Source: an uncultured Marinoscillum sp. (lineage in GTDB: Bacteria; Bacteroidota; Bacteroidia; Cytophagales; Cyclobacteriaceae). From it: 47,304 nucleotides of DNA. Shown here in pieces: positions 26,930 through 35,832 of the stretch (positions are counted from its first letter, which is position 1; each line of letters begins with the position of its first letter). The position numbers were made by a program, and so were the translations under genes. A model generated the notes under the pieces. That model was not told the origin of the DNA. It did no database searches and saw nothing but the letters and a program-made list of their open reading frames with translations. Location: positions 1-47,304 of the forward strand of contig CACLDR010000011.1 in the NCBI GenBank assembly GCA_902605755.1, given 5' to 3'.

Positions 26930-29491
26930 GTGTATAAAAATCCTCCATTAAAAAAAATAATATACGATAGCTCTTGGCCCTGGAAAATGGCTTGGAGAGA
27001 TAGTAGAAAAAGTCGTGGTAAATTATTACTATTTATCGCTTCTATCTCATTGGGTATTGGTGCAATGGTGGGCATCACATCGTTTAGAGAAAATCTCATA
27101 GCTGAAATTGACGGCCAAGCAAAAAACTTGCTGGGTGCAGATGTTTCTGTTCGAGGCAAAGCTGAGTTACCTGATTCGTTATTTTTCCAAATATCCCGGT
27201 TGAGCAAAGATGAATCTAATGAAGTCTATTTTGCTTCAATGGTTCGATTTCCTAGTACAGATGGTACCCGTTTGGTACAAATCCGCGCTTTAGAGGGTAA
27301 CTACCCTTATTATGGAGACATAGAAACAGAGCCCTACAGGGCCGCTAAAGATTTTCGGATCGCACAAAAAGCCTTAGTAGATGGAAAATTGATGCTCCAA
27401 TTTGGTGTTCAATTGGGTGATTCCATTAAAGTCGGGAACATCAGCTTTGAAATCGTCGGAAAAATACAGAAAATTCCCGGGCAAAGCGACGTTGGTTCAT
27501 CGGTTGCACCAGTGGTGTATATTCCTCTAAAATATTTAGAAAAGACAGGCCTGATACAAAAGGGAAGTATCATCAACTACATCACTTATTTTCAATTCCA
27601 TCCTGATATAGATACAACCAATGTTTTTGAAGAATCAAGAAATATTCTTGAGCAAGCAGGTTTTGACGTAGATAATGTAGAAGATCGAAAAGCACAAACG
27701 GGTAGGGCTTTTCGAGATCTTTCCTCATTTTTAGAATTGATTGCATTTGCTGCCTTATTATTGGGGTGTTTGGGTGTTTCAAGCTCAATTTATGTGTACA
27801 TAAAAAGTAAAATACAAATTGTGGCCGTGCTGCGATGTATGGGAATGCAAGCCAAGGAAGCCATCAATATTTATTTAATTCAAGTAGGTTTTTTTGGCCT
27901 CATCGGTGCATCTATTGGCTGCCTTTTGGGAGTCGTCATTCATATTTACTTACCAGAAATCGCAAAATCATTTATTCCCTTTGACATTCAAGCAACCATG
28001 CATTGGCCTGCGATTATCGCAGGGTTAATTATTGGTGTGGTTACCTCTATTCTTTTTGGATTACTATCACTTATCGGATTGAGAAAAGTAAGTCCCCTCA
28101 CTGCCATTCGTTTTGGATATGAATCTTTAACCCTCAAATTAGATCTACCTTTTTTCACCATTATTGGGAGTATTTTAATCTTCTTATATCTGATAATGTT
28201 ATGGCAACTTAAAATTGCACTTGATGCTTTAATAAATATATCCATTCTTTTGGCAGCGTTGGCCTTATTGTACGGCCTTGCCCATGGCCTGAATGCATTA
28301 CTTAAAAGACTCCTACCCAAACAGTTGGGGTTTGTTTGGCGTCAAGGCATTTCAAACCTCTATCGCCCCAATAATCAAACCGTGATTTTGGTGACCACTT
28401 TGGGCTTGAGCACGGCGTTTTTAGCAATGTTATATTTCACGCAAGGATTGCTTGTAGATCGTGTATCTATAAGTGGTAAGAATGAAAGACCCAATACAGT
28501 ACTTTTTGACATTCAAACCAACCAAAAAGAAGCGATTCGGACCTTGACAGAGGAATATGATCTTCCGGTGCTCCAAGAAGTTCCCGTGGTTACCATGAGG
28601 TTGTTAGAAATCAATAATCAGACACATGATGAAGCCGACGCCGACTCCACTGTCGATCTTCCGAAATGGGCATTTAATCGAGAATATCGCGTAACCTATC
28701 GAGACACATTGATCAGTTCAGAAACAATCTCTCAAGGAACATGGCATGGAAAATTAAAAAATCCAGATGATTCTATATTTGTTTCCATATCTGATGGATA
28801 TGCTGAAAACTTAGGCCTTAAAATTGGTGATCAATTGCTTTTTAATGTGCAAGGAGCATTGATAAAAACCTATATAGGCAGTTTTCGTGAAGTAGATTGG
28901 CGCCGAGTACAAACCAATTTTTTAGTCTTGTTTCCTACTGGAGTTTTAGAACGAGCACCCCAGTTCCATGTACTAATTACACGAATCAATCAAAGTGATG
29001 TTTCTGCGCGCTACCAGCAAGCCATTGTTCGGCAACATCCTAATGTATCTATCATTGACCTAGAGCTTATCTTAAAGACCCTTGAAGATCTCCTGTCAAA
29101 AGTAGCTTTTGTCATCCAATTCATGGCCTTATTTAGTATCGGGACAGGATTAATTGTAATGATCAGTGCCGTTGTCTTGAGTAAATTTCAGCGCATGCGC
29201 GAAAACGTTTTACTTCGGACTATAGGAGCCTCTAAGGCCCAATTATGGAAGATCATCGCGGCTGAATATTTCTTTTTAGGGGGTTTGGGAGCATTAGCAG
29301 GCCTCTTTTTAGCCGTCGTTTTTACTAGTCTATTAGGTTATTTCATTTTTGAATTTACCTATGTGCCCGACTTAATAGAAATCGTAGGATTCTTTTTTAG
29401 TATAACTGCCCTGACGGTATGCATTGGGCTGCTCAACAGTCGCGCCATCGTCCGGCAATCGCCTTTAACTGTTTTGCGAAATGAAATTTAA
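26930..29491 (+). CDS. FtsX-type ABC permease, YbbP-like
   Basis: The 853-residue permease starts with GTG at 26930 (an ATG 19 codons on would trim the cytoplasmic start). It has the YbbP/DUF214 layout of two FtsX blocks. A first helix (about 32-50, KLLLFIASISLGIGAMVGI) is followed by a large periplasmic domain (to about 250). Then come three helices with YVYIKSKIQIVAVLRCMGM, a central membrane region, a second periplasmic domain (about 510-710) and three final helices with VLLRTIGASKAQLWKII. This is about ten helices and two periplasmic domains, unlike the four-helix LolC/E or MacB. It is the partner of the ATPase just upstream. The substrate is unknown; lipid or lipoprotein handling is likely. 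Confidence 0.9.
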   Translation: MYKNPPLKKIIYDSSWPWKMAWRDSRKSRGKLLLFIASISLGIGAMVGITSFRENLIAEIDGQAKNLLGADVSVRGKAELPDSLFFQISRLSKDESNEVYFASMVRFPSTDGTRLVQIRALEGNYPYYGDIETEPYRAAKDFRIAQKALVDGKLMLQFGVQLGDSIKVGNISFEIVGKIQKIPGQSDVGSSVAPVVYIPLKYLEKTGLIQKGSIINYITYFQFHPDIDTTNVFEESRNILEQAGFDVDNVEDRKAQTGRAFRDLSSFLELIAFAALLLGCLGVSSSIYVYIKSKIQIVAVLRCMGMQAKEAINIYLIQVGFFGLIGASIGCLLGVVIHIYLPEIAKSFIPFDIQATMHWPAIIAGLIIGVVTSILFGLLSLIGLRKVSPLTAIRFGYESLTLKLDLPFFTIIGSILIFLYLIMLWQLKIALDALINISILLAALALLYGLAHGLNALLKRLLPKQLGFVWRQGISNLYRPNNQTVILVTTLGLSTAFLAMLYFTQGLLVDRVSISGKNERPNTVLFDIQTNQKEAIRTLTEEYDLPVLQEVPVVTMRLLEINNQTHDEADADSTVDLPKWAFNREYRVTYRDTLISSETISQGTWHGKLKNPDDSIFVSISDGYAENLGLKIGDQLLFNVQGALIKTYIGSFREVDWRRVQTNFLVLFPTGVLERAPQFHVLITRINQSDVSARYQQAIVRQHPNVSIIDLELILKTLEDLLSKVAFVIQFMALFSIGTGLIVMISAVVLSKFQRMRENVLLRTIGASKAQLWKIIAAEYFFLGGLGALAGLFLAVVFTSLLGYFIFEFTYVPDLIEIVGFFFSITALTVCIGLLNSRAIVRQSPLTVLRNEI

Positions 29492-29513
29492 TCGATTAAA
29501 ATTACTTTTGAAA

Positions 29514-30329
29514 TCAAAGTAGCTTTGCCAGTAATTCCTTAATGATTTTTGCCGCTGCCATGGCGGTAACTCCATTGAGATCACGATCAGGATTGTACTC
29601 AACTAGGTCAAGGCCGACAATATTTAAATCAAGCAGTTGTATCATCCGCAATACCTCTCGGGTAGTGAAGCCTCCGGGCTCATGATGAGAAACTCCAGGC
29701 GCAAAGGCAGGATCGAGTACATCCATATCAAAACTTAAATAAACAGGTCCCGATAAATTTAAATCTACGGCCGGTGACCAATTTCTCATGTCTACAACCC
29801 TTACACCAAACTTACTGACTTGCATTTGCTGATGATCATTCAAGGTCCGAATACCTACTTGTGTTAATCCTTGAGACAGTCCCTCTTCCATAATTCGGGC
29901 AAAAGGGCTAGCATGTGAGTACCTACTTCCTCCCCATGAATCATATAAATCCCCATGGGCATCAAAATGCAGAATACTTAAACTGGGGTAAGAAGCTGAC
30001 ATGGCCCGCAGAATCGGATAGGTAATCGAATGATCCCCTCCTATCGAAAAAGGAATAGCCCCCCGCTTTAAAATTTCAGCAATAATGACCTCGATATCAA
30101 AATAATCTTTGAGCGGGGCATTACCCAACCAACAAACATCTGGATGATCCGCTAAATCCATCAAGCCCTCGGTAAAATAATTAGCCGAATTACTCTCAAT
30201 GGCATCGATGATTAATGGAGGAGCCGTCGCTGACCCTTTGAGAAAAGAAGAGTGATCATCAAAAGGTATACCAATTAAGGCAATATCACCAGACTTGAGG
30301 ATAGATGTTTTGGCGCGACGCACAGGCAT
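29514..30329 (-). CDS. speB: Ureohydrolase, agmatinase/arginase family
   Basis: The 271-residue enzyme hydrolyses a guanidino group, releasing urea, with a two-manganese centre. All metal motifs are present: GGDHS (H100), DAHGD (D123, H125, D127) and SFDMDVLDP (D201, D203). The sequence fits agmatinase-type members better than arginase, but substrate choice cannot be read from motifs, so the gene symbol is tentative. Its ATG overlaps the stop of the upstream M28 peptidase gene by one base (TAATG). Co-translation suggests that arginine- or guanidine-derived products of peptide breakdown are handled here, which is inference. It is convergent with the ABC permease gene, with a weak 6-bp stem between them. 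Confidence 0.85.
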   Translation of the reverse strand: MPVRRAKTSILKSGDIALIGIPFDDHSSFLKGSATAPPLIIDAIESNSANYFTEGLMDLADHPDVCWLGNAPLKDYFDIEVIIAEILKRGAIPFSIGGDHSITYPILRAMSASYPSLSILHFDAHGDLYDSWGGSRYSHASPFARIMEEGLSQGLTQVGIRTLNDHQQMQVSKFGVRVVDMRNWSPAVDLNLSGPVYLSFDMDVLDPAFAPGVSHHEPGGFTTREVLRMIQLLDLNIVGLDLVEYNPDRDLNGVTAMAAAKIIKELLAKLL

Positions 30330-32518
30330 TAATTCAGAACCAATATGCTCTGCAAGTGGGCATCAAAATTTTGAAGTGTCGTGGTCAAAATGGTCACCTG
30401 AGACCGGCATTCCTCCCAATTTTCTTGTTCGATCGCCTCTCTAACACCTGGGAGCGTTTTAACGCCATATCCCGTGTAAAAGCCCGGTGCATAAATCTGA
30501 TGCCGGTACCAACTCCTGCGCGGTAACCCTGAGGCAAAAGTCAAAACCTCTTCAGCATGCATCAGTTTGTCATTGAGAACATCTTTTGAGATCAAGGAAA
30601 CAAGGGACTTTTCACCTAAAGCATCTACCGTAACTTTGAGACTGGCTAGCGCATTGTGTAGTGGCGAGAAATCAACATAAGGTATGATGGCTTTTTTGGA
30701 AGGCTGTTTGAAAGGTTTTTTTGGATCTGCAGTCAAAAAAAATACCTTTTTGTCAATAAACGCATTGTGCAGTTCAACTTCCGCACGCATCGTGTTTAGC
30801 AAGTCATTAATTTCCGATAAGTACCCCTGAACGGTCATGTACCAAGCCTCAAACTCAAAAGGCAATACTTCAGCATTAGCCAACCTCAAAACTATACGCC
30901 CCACTGTTTTGGCTAATGCAATCCCATAAGACATATCTGGATCTTTAAACCTTTTAAAATGCTTATAGGTATCATAAATCGTATGGTATTCTCCTCCCAA
31001 ATTTTCCCCTCCAAATCCAATATTAATCGCTGCGATACCTGCATGCTGAATAAAAGGTGTATAATCAGAACCAGATCCCAAGGCATAAAATCCTGGATTA
31101 CCATCGCCTCCATTTAATAAATCTAAAGCTCCAAGTCGTTCAGCCACAGAAACGCCTTTTTGAGGATCGATAACATCTATAGCTACCTCTTTTACCATAG
31201 ACTCAAGTGAATGAGATCCCCCTGCTCCTAAAAATCCGCGCCCATTCCCATCTGTATTAATGTAGGCTACCGTTTTTTGTTGCAGTTCATCCAAATGATC
31301 CTCAACCCATTCAGTAGAACCAATCAAACCAGGTTCTTCAGCATCCCATGCACAATAAATAAGGGTTCTTTTTGGTTCATTCCCTGCTTTTGCGAGCATC
31401 CCGACTACTCTAGCCTCCTCAAGCAAGGCAACCATGCCGCTTAAAGGATCAGCAGCTCCATGTACCCAGGCATCGTGATGATTCCCTCTAATAATCCATT
31501 GATCAGGAAAATCTTTCCCTTTGAGCTTGGCAATTACATTATGAGCATTTTTCAATTGCCAATCAAAAGTCAGTTTTAGATGAACCCTCGCCGGTCCAGG
31601 TCCGATGTGATAAGTAATAGGCAACGCACCGCGCCATGAGGGGGGAGCCACTTGCCCTTCAAGGTTCGCCAACAATGGTAAGGCATCCTCATATGAAATC
31701 GGTAATACCGGAATTTTTGTAATGGTTGGAGCATCCTTCCAATCAAGCCTTTTGGCATTTTTCGTGGCTCCATAACCTGGGGTCAGGACATCTCCTGGAT
31801 ACAAGGGCATATCCATTACGGATCCCCTTTGAACACCTGTAGCATTTTTAAAAGCTCCCTTAGGGTATACGTCCCCAGCATAAAATCCATCATCCTTAGG
31901 ATCTGAGTAAATGATACAACCAATGGCACCTTTCTCTGCTGCCAATTTAGGTTTGATCCCCCTCCATGAGCCATAGTATTTGACGATTACAATTTTCCCT
32001 TTGACATCTACCCCTAACTTCTCCAATTCGTCATAATCTTCGGGAATTCCATAATTAACAAAAACGAGCTCGGAAGTCACATCTCCATCCGAGGAAAAGG
32101 CATTATAACTTGGTAACAAGGCATCCCCTTGATCCGTGTAAGTATCACCTGCAACGGGAACAGCAGTCAATTTGGCCTTATATTTTTCAGGAGCTACCAA
32201 CTCAAGTAAGCGAACTATTGGATAAGGGAACAATACCTGATAAGTCTCAATTTTAGCATCATAACCCCATGATTTAAATTGCTTAACCATCCATTCGACA
32301 TTTTTTCGCCCATATGCTGTCCCCAAGTAATGAGGTTCTGCAGACATTAGTTTCATCCACCCATCTAAGTTATCAGCTAAAAGCATTCTATCAAATTCTG
32401 CTTCAAGATTCTTTTGTTGGGTCACTTTGTTTGCTCCAAAACCGATAATAGAAGATTGAGAAAAAATCAAGCAGCTTTTCAAGATGAGCATCATTCCAAT
32501 AAATATTTTTATTTTCAT
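30329..32518 (-). CDS. Secreted M28 zinc peptidase, glutamate carboxypeptidase II-like
   Basis: The 729-residue product is a secreted co-catalytic zinc peptidase of the PSMA/NAALADase type. A signal peptide covers about residues 1-20 (LILKSCLIFSQ). A protease-associated domain lies at about 120-290. The catalytic M28 domain has the ligands H347 (GNHHDAW), D357 (AADPLSG), E394/E395 (DAEEPGL), D423 (NTDGNG) and H512 (EYHTIYDTY). A transferrin-receptor-like dimerisation domain ends the chain (about 590-725). The full domain order of GCPII is kept, unlike shorter bacterial M28 enzymes. The Cys in LKSC is not a convincing lipobox. It leads a two-gene operon with the ureohydrolase. Confidence 0.92.
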   Translation of the reverse strand: MKIKIFIGMMLILKSCLIFSQSSIIGFGANKVTQQKNLEAEFDRMLLADNLDGWMKLMSAEPHYLGTAYGRKNVEWMVKQFKSWGYDAKIETYQVLFPYPIVRLLELVAPEKYKAKLTAVPVAGDTYTDQGDALLPSYNAFSSDGDVTSELVFVNYGIPEDYDELEKLGVDVKGKIVIVKYYGSWRGIKPKLAAEKGAIGCIIYSDPKDDGFYAGDVYPKGAFKNATGVQRGSVMDMPLYPGDVLTPGYGATKNAKRLDWKDAPTITKIPVLPISYEDALPLLANLEGQVAPPSWRGALPITYHIGPGPARVHLKLTFDWQLKNAHNVIAKLKGKDFPDQWIIRGNHHDAWVHGAADPLSGMVALLEEARVVGMLAKAGNEPKRTLIYCAWDAEEPGLIGSTEWVEDHLDELQQKTVAYINTDGNGRGFLGAGGSHSLESMVKEVAIDVIDPQKGVSVAERLGALDLLNGGDGNPGFYALGSGSDYTPFIQHAGIAAINIGFGGENLGGEYHTIYDTYKHFKRFKDPDMSYGIALAKTVGRIVLRLANAEVLPFEFEAWYMTVQGYLSEINDLLNTMRAEVELHNAFIDKKVFFLTADPKKPFKQPSKKAIIPYVDFSPLHNALASLKVTVDALGEKSLVSLISKDVLNDKLMHAEEVLTFASGLPRRSWYRHQIYAPGFYTGYGVKTLPGVREAIEQENWEECRSQVTILTTTLQNFDAHLQSILVLN

Positions 32519-32592
32519 GGTTTTTATTTCTAAAAATTAAATTAATTCATACTCGCCCTTTTTACCAACCGTTCAAGTAAAATTACTCTTTT

Positions 32593-34266
32593 TTAATTAT
32601 TTCTTTTATTCCAACCATCTCTTAGGGCCAGAGTTCTATTGAAAATGAGCTTCCCATAATGACTATCCTCGTCTACCCTAAAATATCCGATTCTTTCAAA
32701 TTGAAACTGATCCCCTACTTGGGCATGTCGAACAGAAGGTTCTAAAACCGCTTTATTATTAATTGTCAAAGAATCTGGATTCAGATGAGTTTTAAAATCA
32801 TCTTCAATCTTATCCAAATTTTCCGTAAGAAATAATCGATCATACATACGTATTTCAGCTGAAACTGCATTCGGTGCTGATACCCATCCTAAGGTTCCTT
32901 TTACTTTTTTGCCACTCATATCTTGGCCACTTTTGGTATTTGGATCATATTCAGCATAAATTTCAACGACCTCTCCATTTTCAGATTTCTTAAACCCTGT
33001 GCACTTAATAATATAGCCTTTTTTAAGGCGTACTTCACGATCCGGACCCAGTCTGAACCATTTTTTGGGACTCGGAGGATCTTCCAAAAAATCTGATCGA
33101 TCGATGAAGAGTTCACGAGTAAAAGGCAACTCACGAGTACCTGATGTTTTATCTTCCGGATTATTTTCAGCCATCATTACTTCTTGATAATCCAAAGGCC
33201 AATTAGTAATAATTAGCTTGATAGGATCCATGATGCCAAAGATACGATGGGCTGTTTTATTTAAATCTTCTCGTACAGAATGCTCTAACAAAGCCACATC
33301 GGTAATGCCATTTCTTCTTGCCACCCCTATGATCTCCGTGAATTTTCTAATCGATTTAGCTGTAAAACCCCGTCTGCGAATACCTGAAATCGTAGGCATC
33401 CTGGGGTCATCCCAGCCTGCAACATAATGCCCTTCAACCAATTCTCGAAGACTTCTTTTGCTTACAATGGTATAACTCAAATTTAATCGAGCAAACTCTG
33501 TCTGTTTTGAAGGGTAAATTTCTAATTGCTGAATAAGCCAATCATATAGGGGTCTATGCACCTCAAACTCAAGAGTACAAAGAGAATGGGTAATTTGCTC
33601 TATACTATCCGACTGACCATGTGCAAAATCATAAGTAGGATAAATACACCATTTTGATCCCGTACGATGATGTGCTAAATGCTTGATCCGATATAAAATA
33701 GGATCCCGCAGATGCATATTTGGACTACTCATATCAATTTTGGCACGAAGTACCCTTTCTCCATCTTGAAAAGCTCCTAACCTCATGGCTTCAAAAATCT
33801 TAATATTTTCTTCAATTGGTCGATTTCTAAAGGGACTCTCTTTTCCAGGTTCAGTCGGTGATCCTTTCAACTTATTAAATTCAACCGCACTCAATTCGTC
33901 AACATAAGCGCTACCTTTTTCAATTAAGCGAACTGCGAACTGATATAAACGTTCAAAATAGTCTGAAGTATAATACGCTGACGGTCCCCAATCAAAACCA
34001 AGCCACCTGATATCTTCTTTAATGGAATTGACATATTCAGTCTCCTCTTTTTCAGGATTGGTATCATCAAATCTAAGATTGCACTCACCCCCATATTTTT
34101 GAGCAAGTCCAAAATTTAAACAAATCGATTTAGCGTGACCAATATGTAAATACCCATTAGGCTCGGGAGGAAAACGCGTTTGGATCTTTATAAACTTACC
34201 TTCCTTCACATCCCGCTCAATTAGCTGCTCAATAAAATTTAATGACTCTTTCTTTTTTTGACCCAT
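32593..34266 (-). CDS. glnS: Glutaminyl-tRNA synthetase
   Basis: GlnRS charges tRNA-Gln with glutamine. The 557-residue protein has the class I motifs PPEPNGYLHIGHAKS (33-47, HIGH at 41-44) and VSKRSL (the KMSKS equivalent), with NLRFDDTNPEKE after the first. The GlnRS-specific segments CTLEFEVHRPLYDW and YDFAHGQSDSIEQITHS separate it from GluRS. The anticodon-binding beta-barrels occupy about 340-550. Presence of GlnRS implies direct charging of tRNA-Gln. The gene is divergent from the FKBP gene, and an 11-bp inverted repeat lies in the shared region. Confidence 0.96.
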   Translation of the reverse strand: MGQKKKESLNFIEQLIERDVKEGKFIKIQTRFPPEPNGYLHIGHAKSICLNFGLAQKYGGECNLRFDDTNPEKEETEYVNSIKEDIRWLGFDWGPSAYYTSDYFERLYQFAVRLIEKGSAYVDELSAVEFNKLKGSPTEPGKESPFRNRPIEENIKIFEAMRLGAFQDGERVLRAKIDMSSPNMHLRDPILYRIKHLAHHRTGSKWCIYPTYDFAHGQSDSIEQITHSLCTLEFEVHRPLYDWLIQQLEIYPSKQTEFARLNLSYTIVSKRSLRELVEGHYVAGWDDPRMPTISGIRRRGFTAKSIRKFTEIIGVARRNGITDVALLEHSVREDLNKTAHRIFGIMDPIKLIITNWPLDYQEVMMAENNPEDKTSGTRELPFTRELFIDRSDFLEDPPSPKKWFRLGPDREVRLKKGYIIKCTGFKKSENGEVVEIYAEYDPNTKSGQDMSGKKVKGTLGWVSAPNAVSAEIRMYDRLFLTENLDKIEDDFKTHLNPDSLTINNKAVLEPSVRHAQVGDQFQFERIGYFRVDEDSHYGKLIFNRTLALRDGWNKRNN

Positions 34267-34301
34267 GAATACTGTGTTTGAAATGTAAATTAAATCAGAT
34301 T

Positions 34302-34343
34302 TTTAGATTGATCATTTTTAATTTTAAATCAAATCAATCTAAA
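34302..34343. repeat. 11-bp perfect inverted repeat between glnS and the FKBP gene
   Basis: TTTAGATTGAT (34302-34312) is repeated in reverse complement as ATCAATCTAAA (34333-34343) with a 20-nt AT-rich spacer. It lies 36-77 bases upstream of glnS and 124 or more bases upstream of the FKBP ATG. Candidates are a regulator-binding dyad or a hairpin in the glnS leader. Confidence 0.6.
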
Positions 34344-34466
34344 CGCTCAATTAGTTTATTAAATGAAGCGCGGGAAGGAATTTTAAGCCACTTAAAAGGA
34401 TTGCTGTTAACCCTCATTTTTAATAATTCGATTAAACTCATTATATTCGCATTTCATTTTATAATC

Positions 34467-35132
34467 ATGCAAAAAATTAAAATATCGATTTTAGTAGCTA
34501 TAGTAGCTCTATCTTCAAACTGTTCAGATAAAACAGGAACTGGGCAAGTTCAATTGAAAACGTTTAAAGATAGCTTAAGCTACAGCTTTGGTACTCTTTT
34601 GGCAGAACAAATTAAACCGCAGCTAGAAGATGTCGATATAGCCGTAATTACGGAGGCATTTAGAGAAGCTTTAAGCGATACCAGCCAATTGACCCTAGAG
34701 AAATGTCAACAATTATATATGGCATTCAATGAAAGAAAAACAGAGAGCCTAGCAGAAGAAGGAGTAGCTTTTCTTCAAGAAAATGCTACTAAAGACGGTG
34801 TCCAAACTACAGCCAGCGGACTTCAATACAAAATTTTACAGGCAGGTTCAGGAGAGTTTCCCACCGCCGAAAGTACCGTCACGGTACATTATACTGGTAA
34901 ATTGATAGATGGAACTGTTTTTGACTCTTCTATTGAACGCGGTGAGCCTATCTCTTTTCCTCTAAGTGGTGTCATCCCCGGATGGACGGAAGGAGTACAA
35001 CTCATTAATGTGGGAGGTAAAATTGAACTTACCATTCCTTACGAATTGGGTTATGGAGAAAGAGGGTCAGGTCCAATTCCTCCTAGATCTGTATTAATAT
35101 TTGAAGTCGAACTGATTTCTATAGAAGCCTAA
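34467..35132 (+). CDS. FKBP-type peptidyl-prolyl isomerase, lipoprotein
   Basis: The 221-residue isomerase resembles FkpA/Mip. It has a signal peptide (KISILVAIVALSSNC) with Cys as the probable lipidation site, although Asn at -1 is unusual in a lipobox. An FKBP_N dimerisation region (about 30-85) follows, then an FKBP domain (about 110-220) with VTVHYTGKLIDGTVFDSS, the IPGWTEGVQL loop and the YGERGSGPIPP flap. The start at 34467 was chosen because it gives a normal lipoprotein signal; the open frame continues 63 codons upstream, but that part is basic and atypical. The protein should help periplasmic or outer-membrane protein folding. A single-gene unit. Confidence 0.9.
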   Translation: MQKIKISILVAIVALSSNCSDKTGTGQVQLKTFKDSLSYSFGTLLAEQIKPQLEDVDIAVITEAFREALSDTSQLTLEKCQQLYMAFNERKTESLAEEGVAFLQENATKDGVQTTASGLQYKILQAGSGEFPTAESTVTVHYTGKLIDGTVFDSSIERGEPISFPLSGVIPGWTEGVQLINVGGKIELTIPYELGYGERGSGPIPPRSVLIFEVELISIEA

Positions 35133-35185
35133 ACTAACTCATTTAAAGACCCTACTCATCCATTTTGTGTAAGTTTTTTTTATGC

Positions 35186-35809
35186 TTAAAAAGGGCTATA
35201 GCTTAAGATTTTTTCTAGGAATATGGCTGCTGACTCAGGATATATCCAAATACTGAAAAAAATTCCATAAAGGGCGCCATACAAATGGGCTTCGTGGTTG
35301 ATGTTTTGAGATAGGTTTTTCCCTTGAGTAAAAGAATAAATGAGAAAAATAACTCCCAAGATAAATCCAGGAAAACATAGTATTGCAAAAAGACATATTT
35401 TGTTCAATGGGGCATAAATGATACTCGCAAATACCATAGCTGAAACTGCTCCAGAGGCTCCTAAGGTATTATATCCAGGCCTATTTTTATTTTTAAATAA
35501 TCCTGGTAAATCTGAAACAACAAGGGCGGACACATAGAAGAAAACAAATACAACGGCCGCATTTGATCCCAAAATATAACCAAAATATAACTCCACAGCA
35601 CCACCAAAAAAGTACAGTGTAAACATATTAAACCCCAAATGTGAATAGCCGTCGTGGACGAAACCTGAAGTAATCAGTCTCCAATATTGACGCTTCTTCA
35701 TAACCTCATTTGGATTCATCATAAATTGGCCATAAAGATTCGTATTGTTCTGAGCATAAATACTGACCAATACCGTCAAAATAATAATGATTAAATTTAA
35801 ACTCATCAT
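35186..35809 (-). CDS. Third rhomboid-family intramembrane protease
   Basis: This 207-residue rhomboid is a compact six-helix form without the N-terminal domain or long insert of the first two. It has the SHLGFNMFTLYFFGG segment (56-70), the nucleophile Ser119 in LGASGAVSAM and the likely catalytic His175 in NHEAHLYGA. Both catalytic residues are present, so it is predicted active. It is 23 bp downstream of the polyprenyl synthase gene and ends the rnr-prenyl synthase-rhomboid run. The substrate is unknown. Confidence 0.9.
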   Translation of the reverse strand: MMSLNLIIIILTVLVSIYAQNNTNLYGQFMMNPNEVMKKRQYWRLITSGFVHDGYSHLGFNMFTLYFFGGAVELYFGYILGSNAAVVFVFFYVSALVVSDLPGLFKNKNRPGYNTLGASGAVSAMVFASIIYAPLNKICLFAILCFPGFILGVIFLIYSFTQGKNLSQNINHEAHLYGALYGIFFSIWIYPESAAIFLEKILSYSPF

Positions 35810-35832
35810 TTAATTATTCATACTTAGTGCTA

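Noticed and set aside
29503-29521. 6-bp stem between the YbbP-like and speB stops as a bidirectional terminator
   Set aside because: The stem is short with a mismatch above it, overlaps the speB end and lacks a clear T tract.
34278-34466. 63-codon N-terminal extension of the FKBP protein
   Set aside because: It would place the lipoprotein signal peptide in the middle of the protein; the ATG at 34467 gives a standard secreted FKBP.
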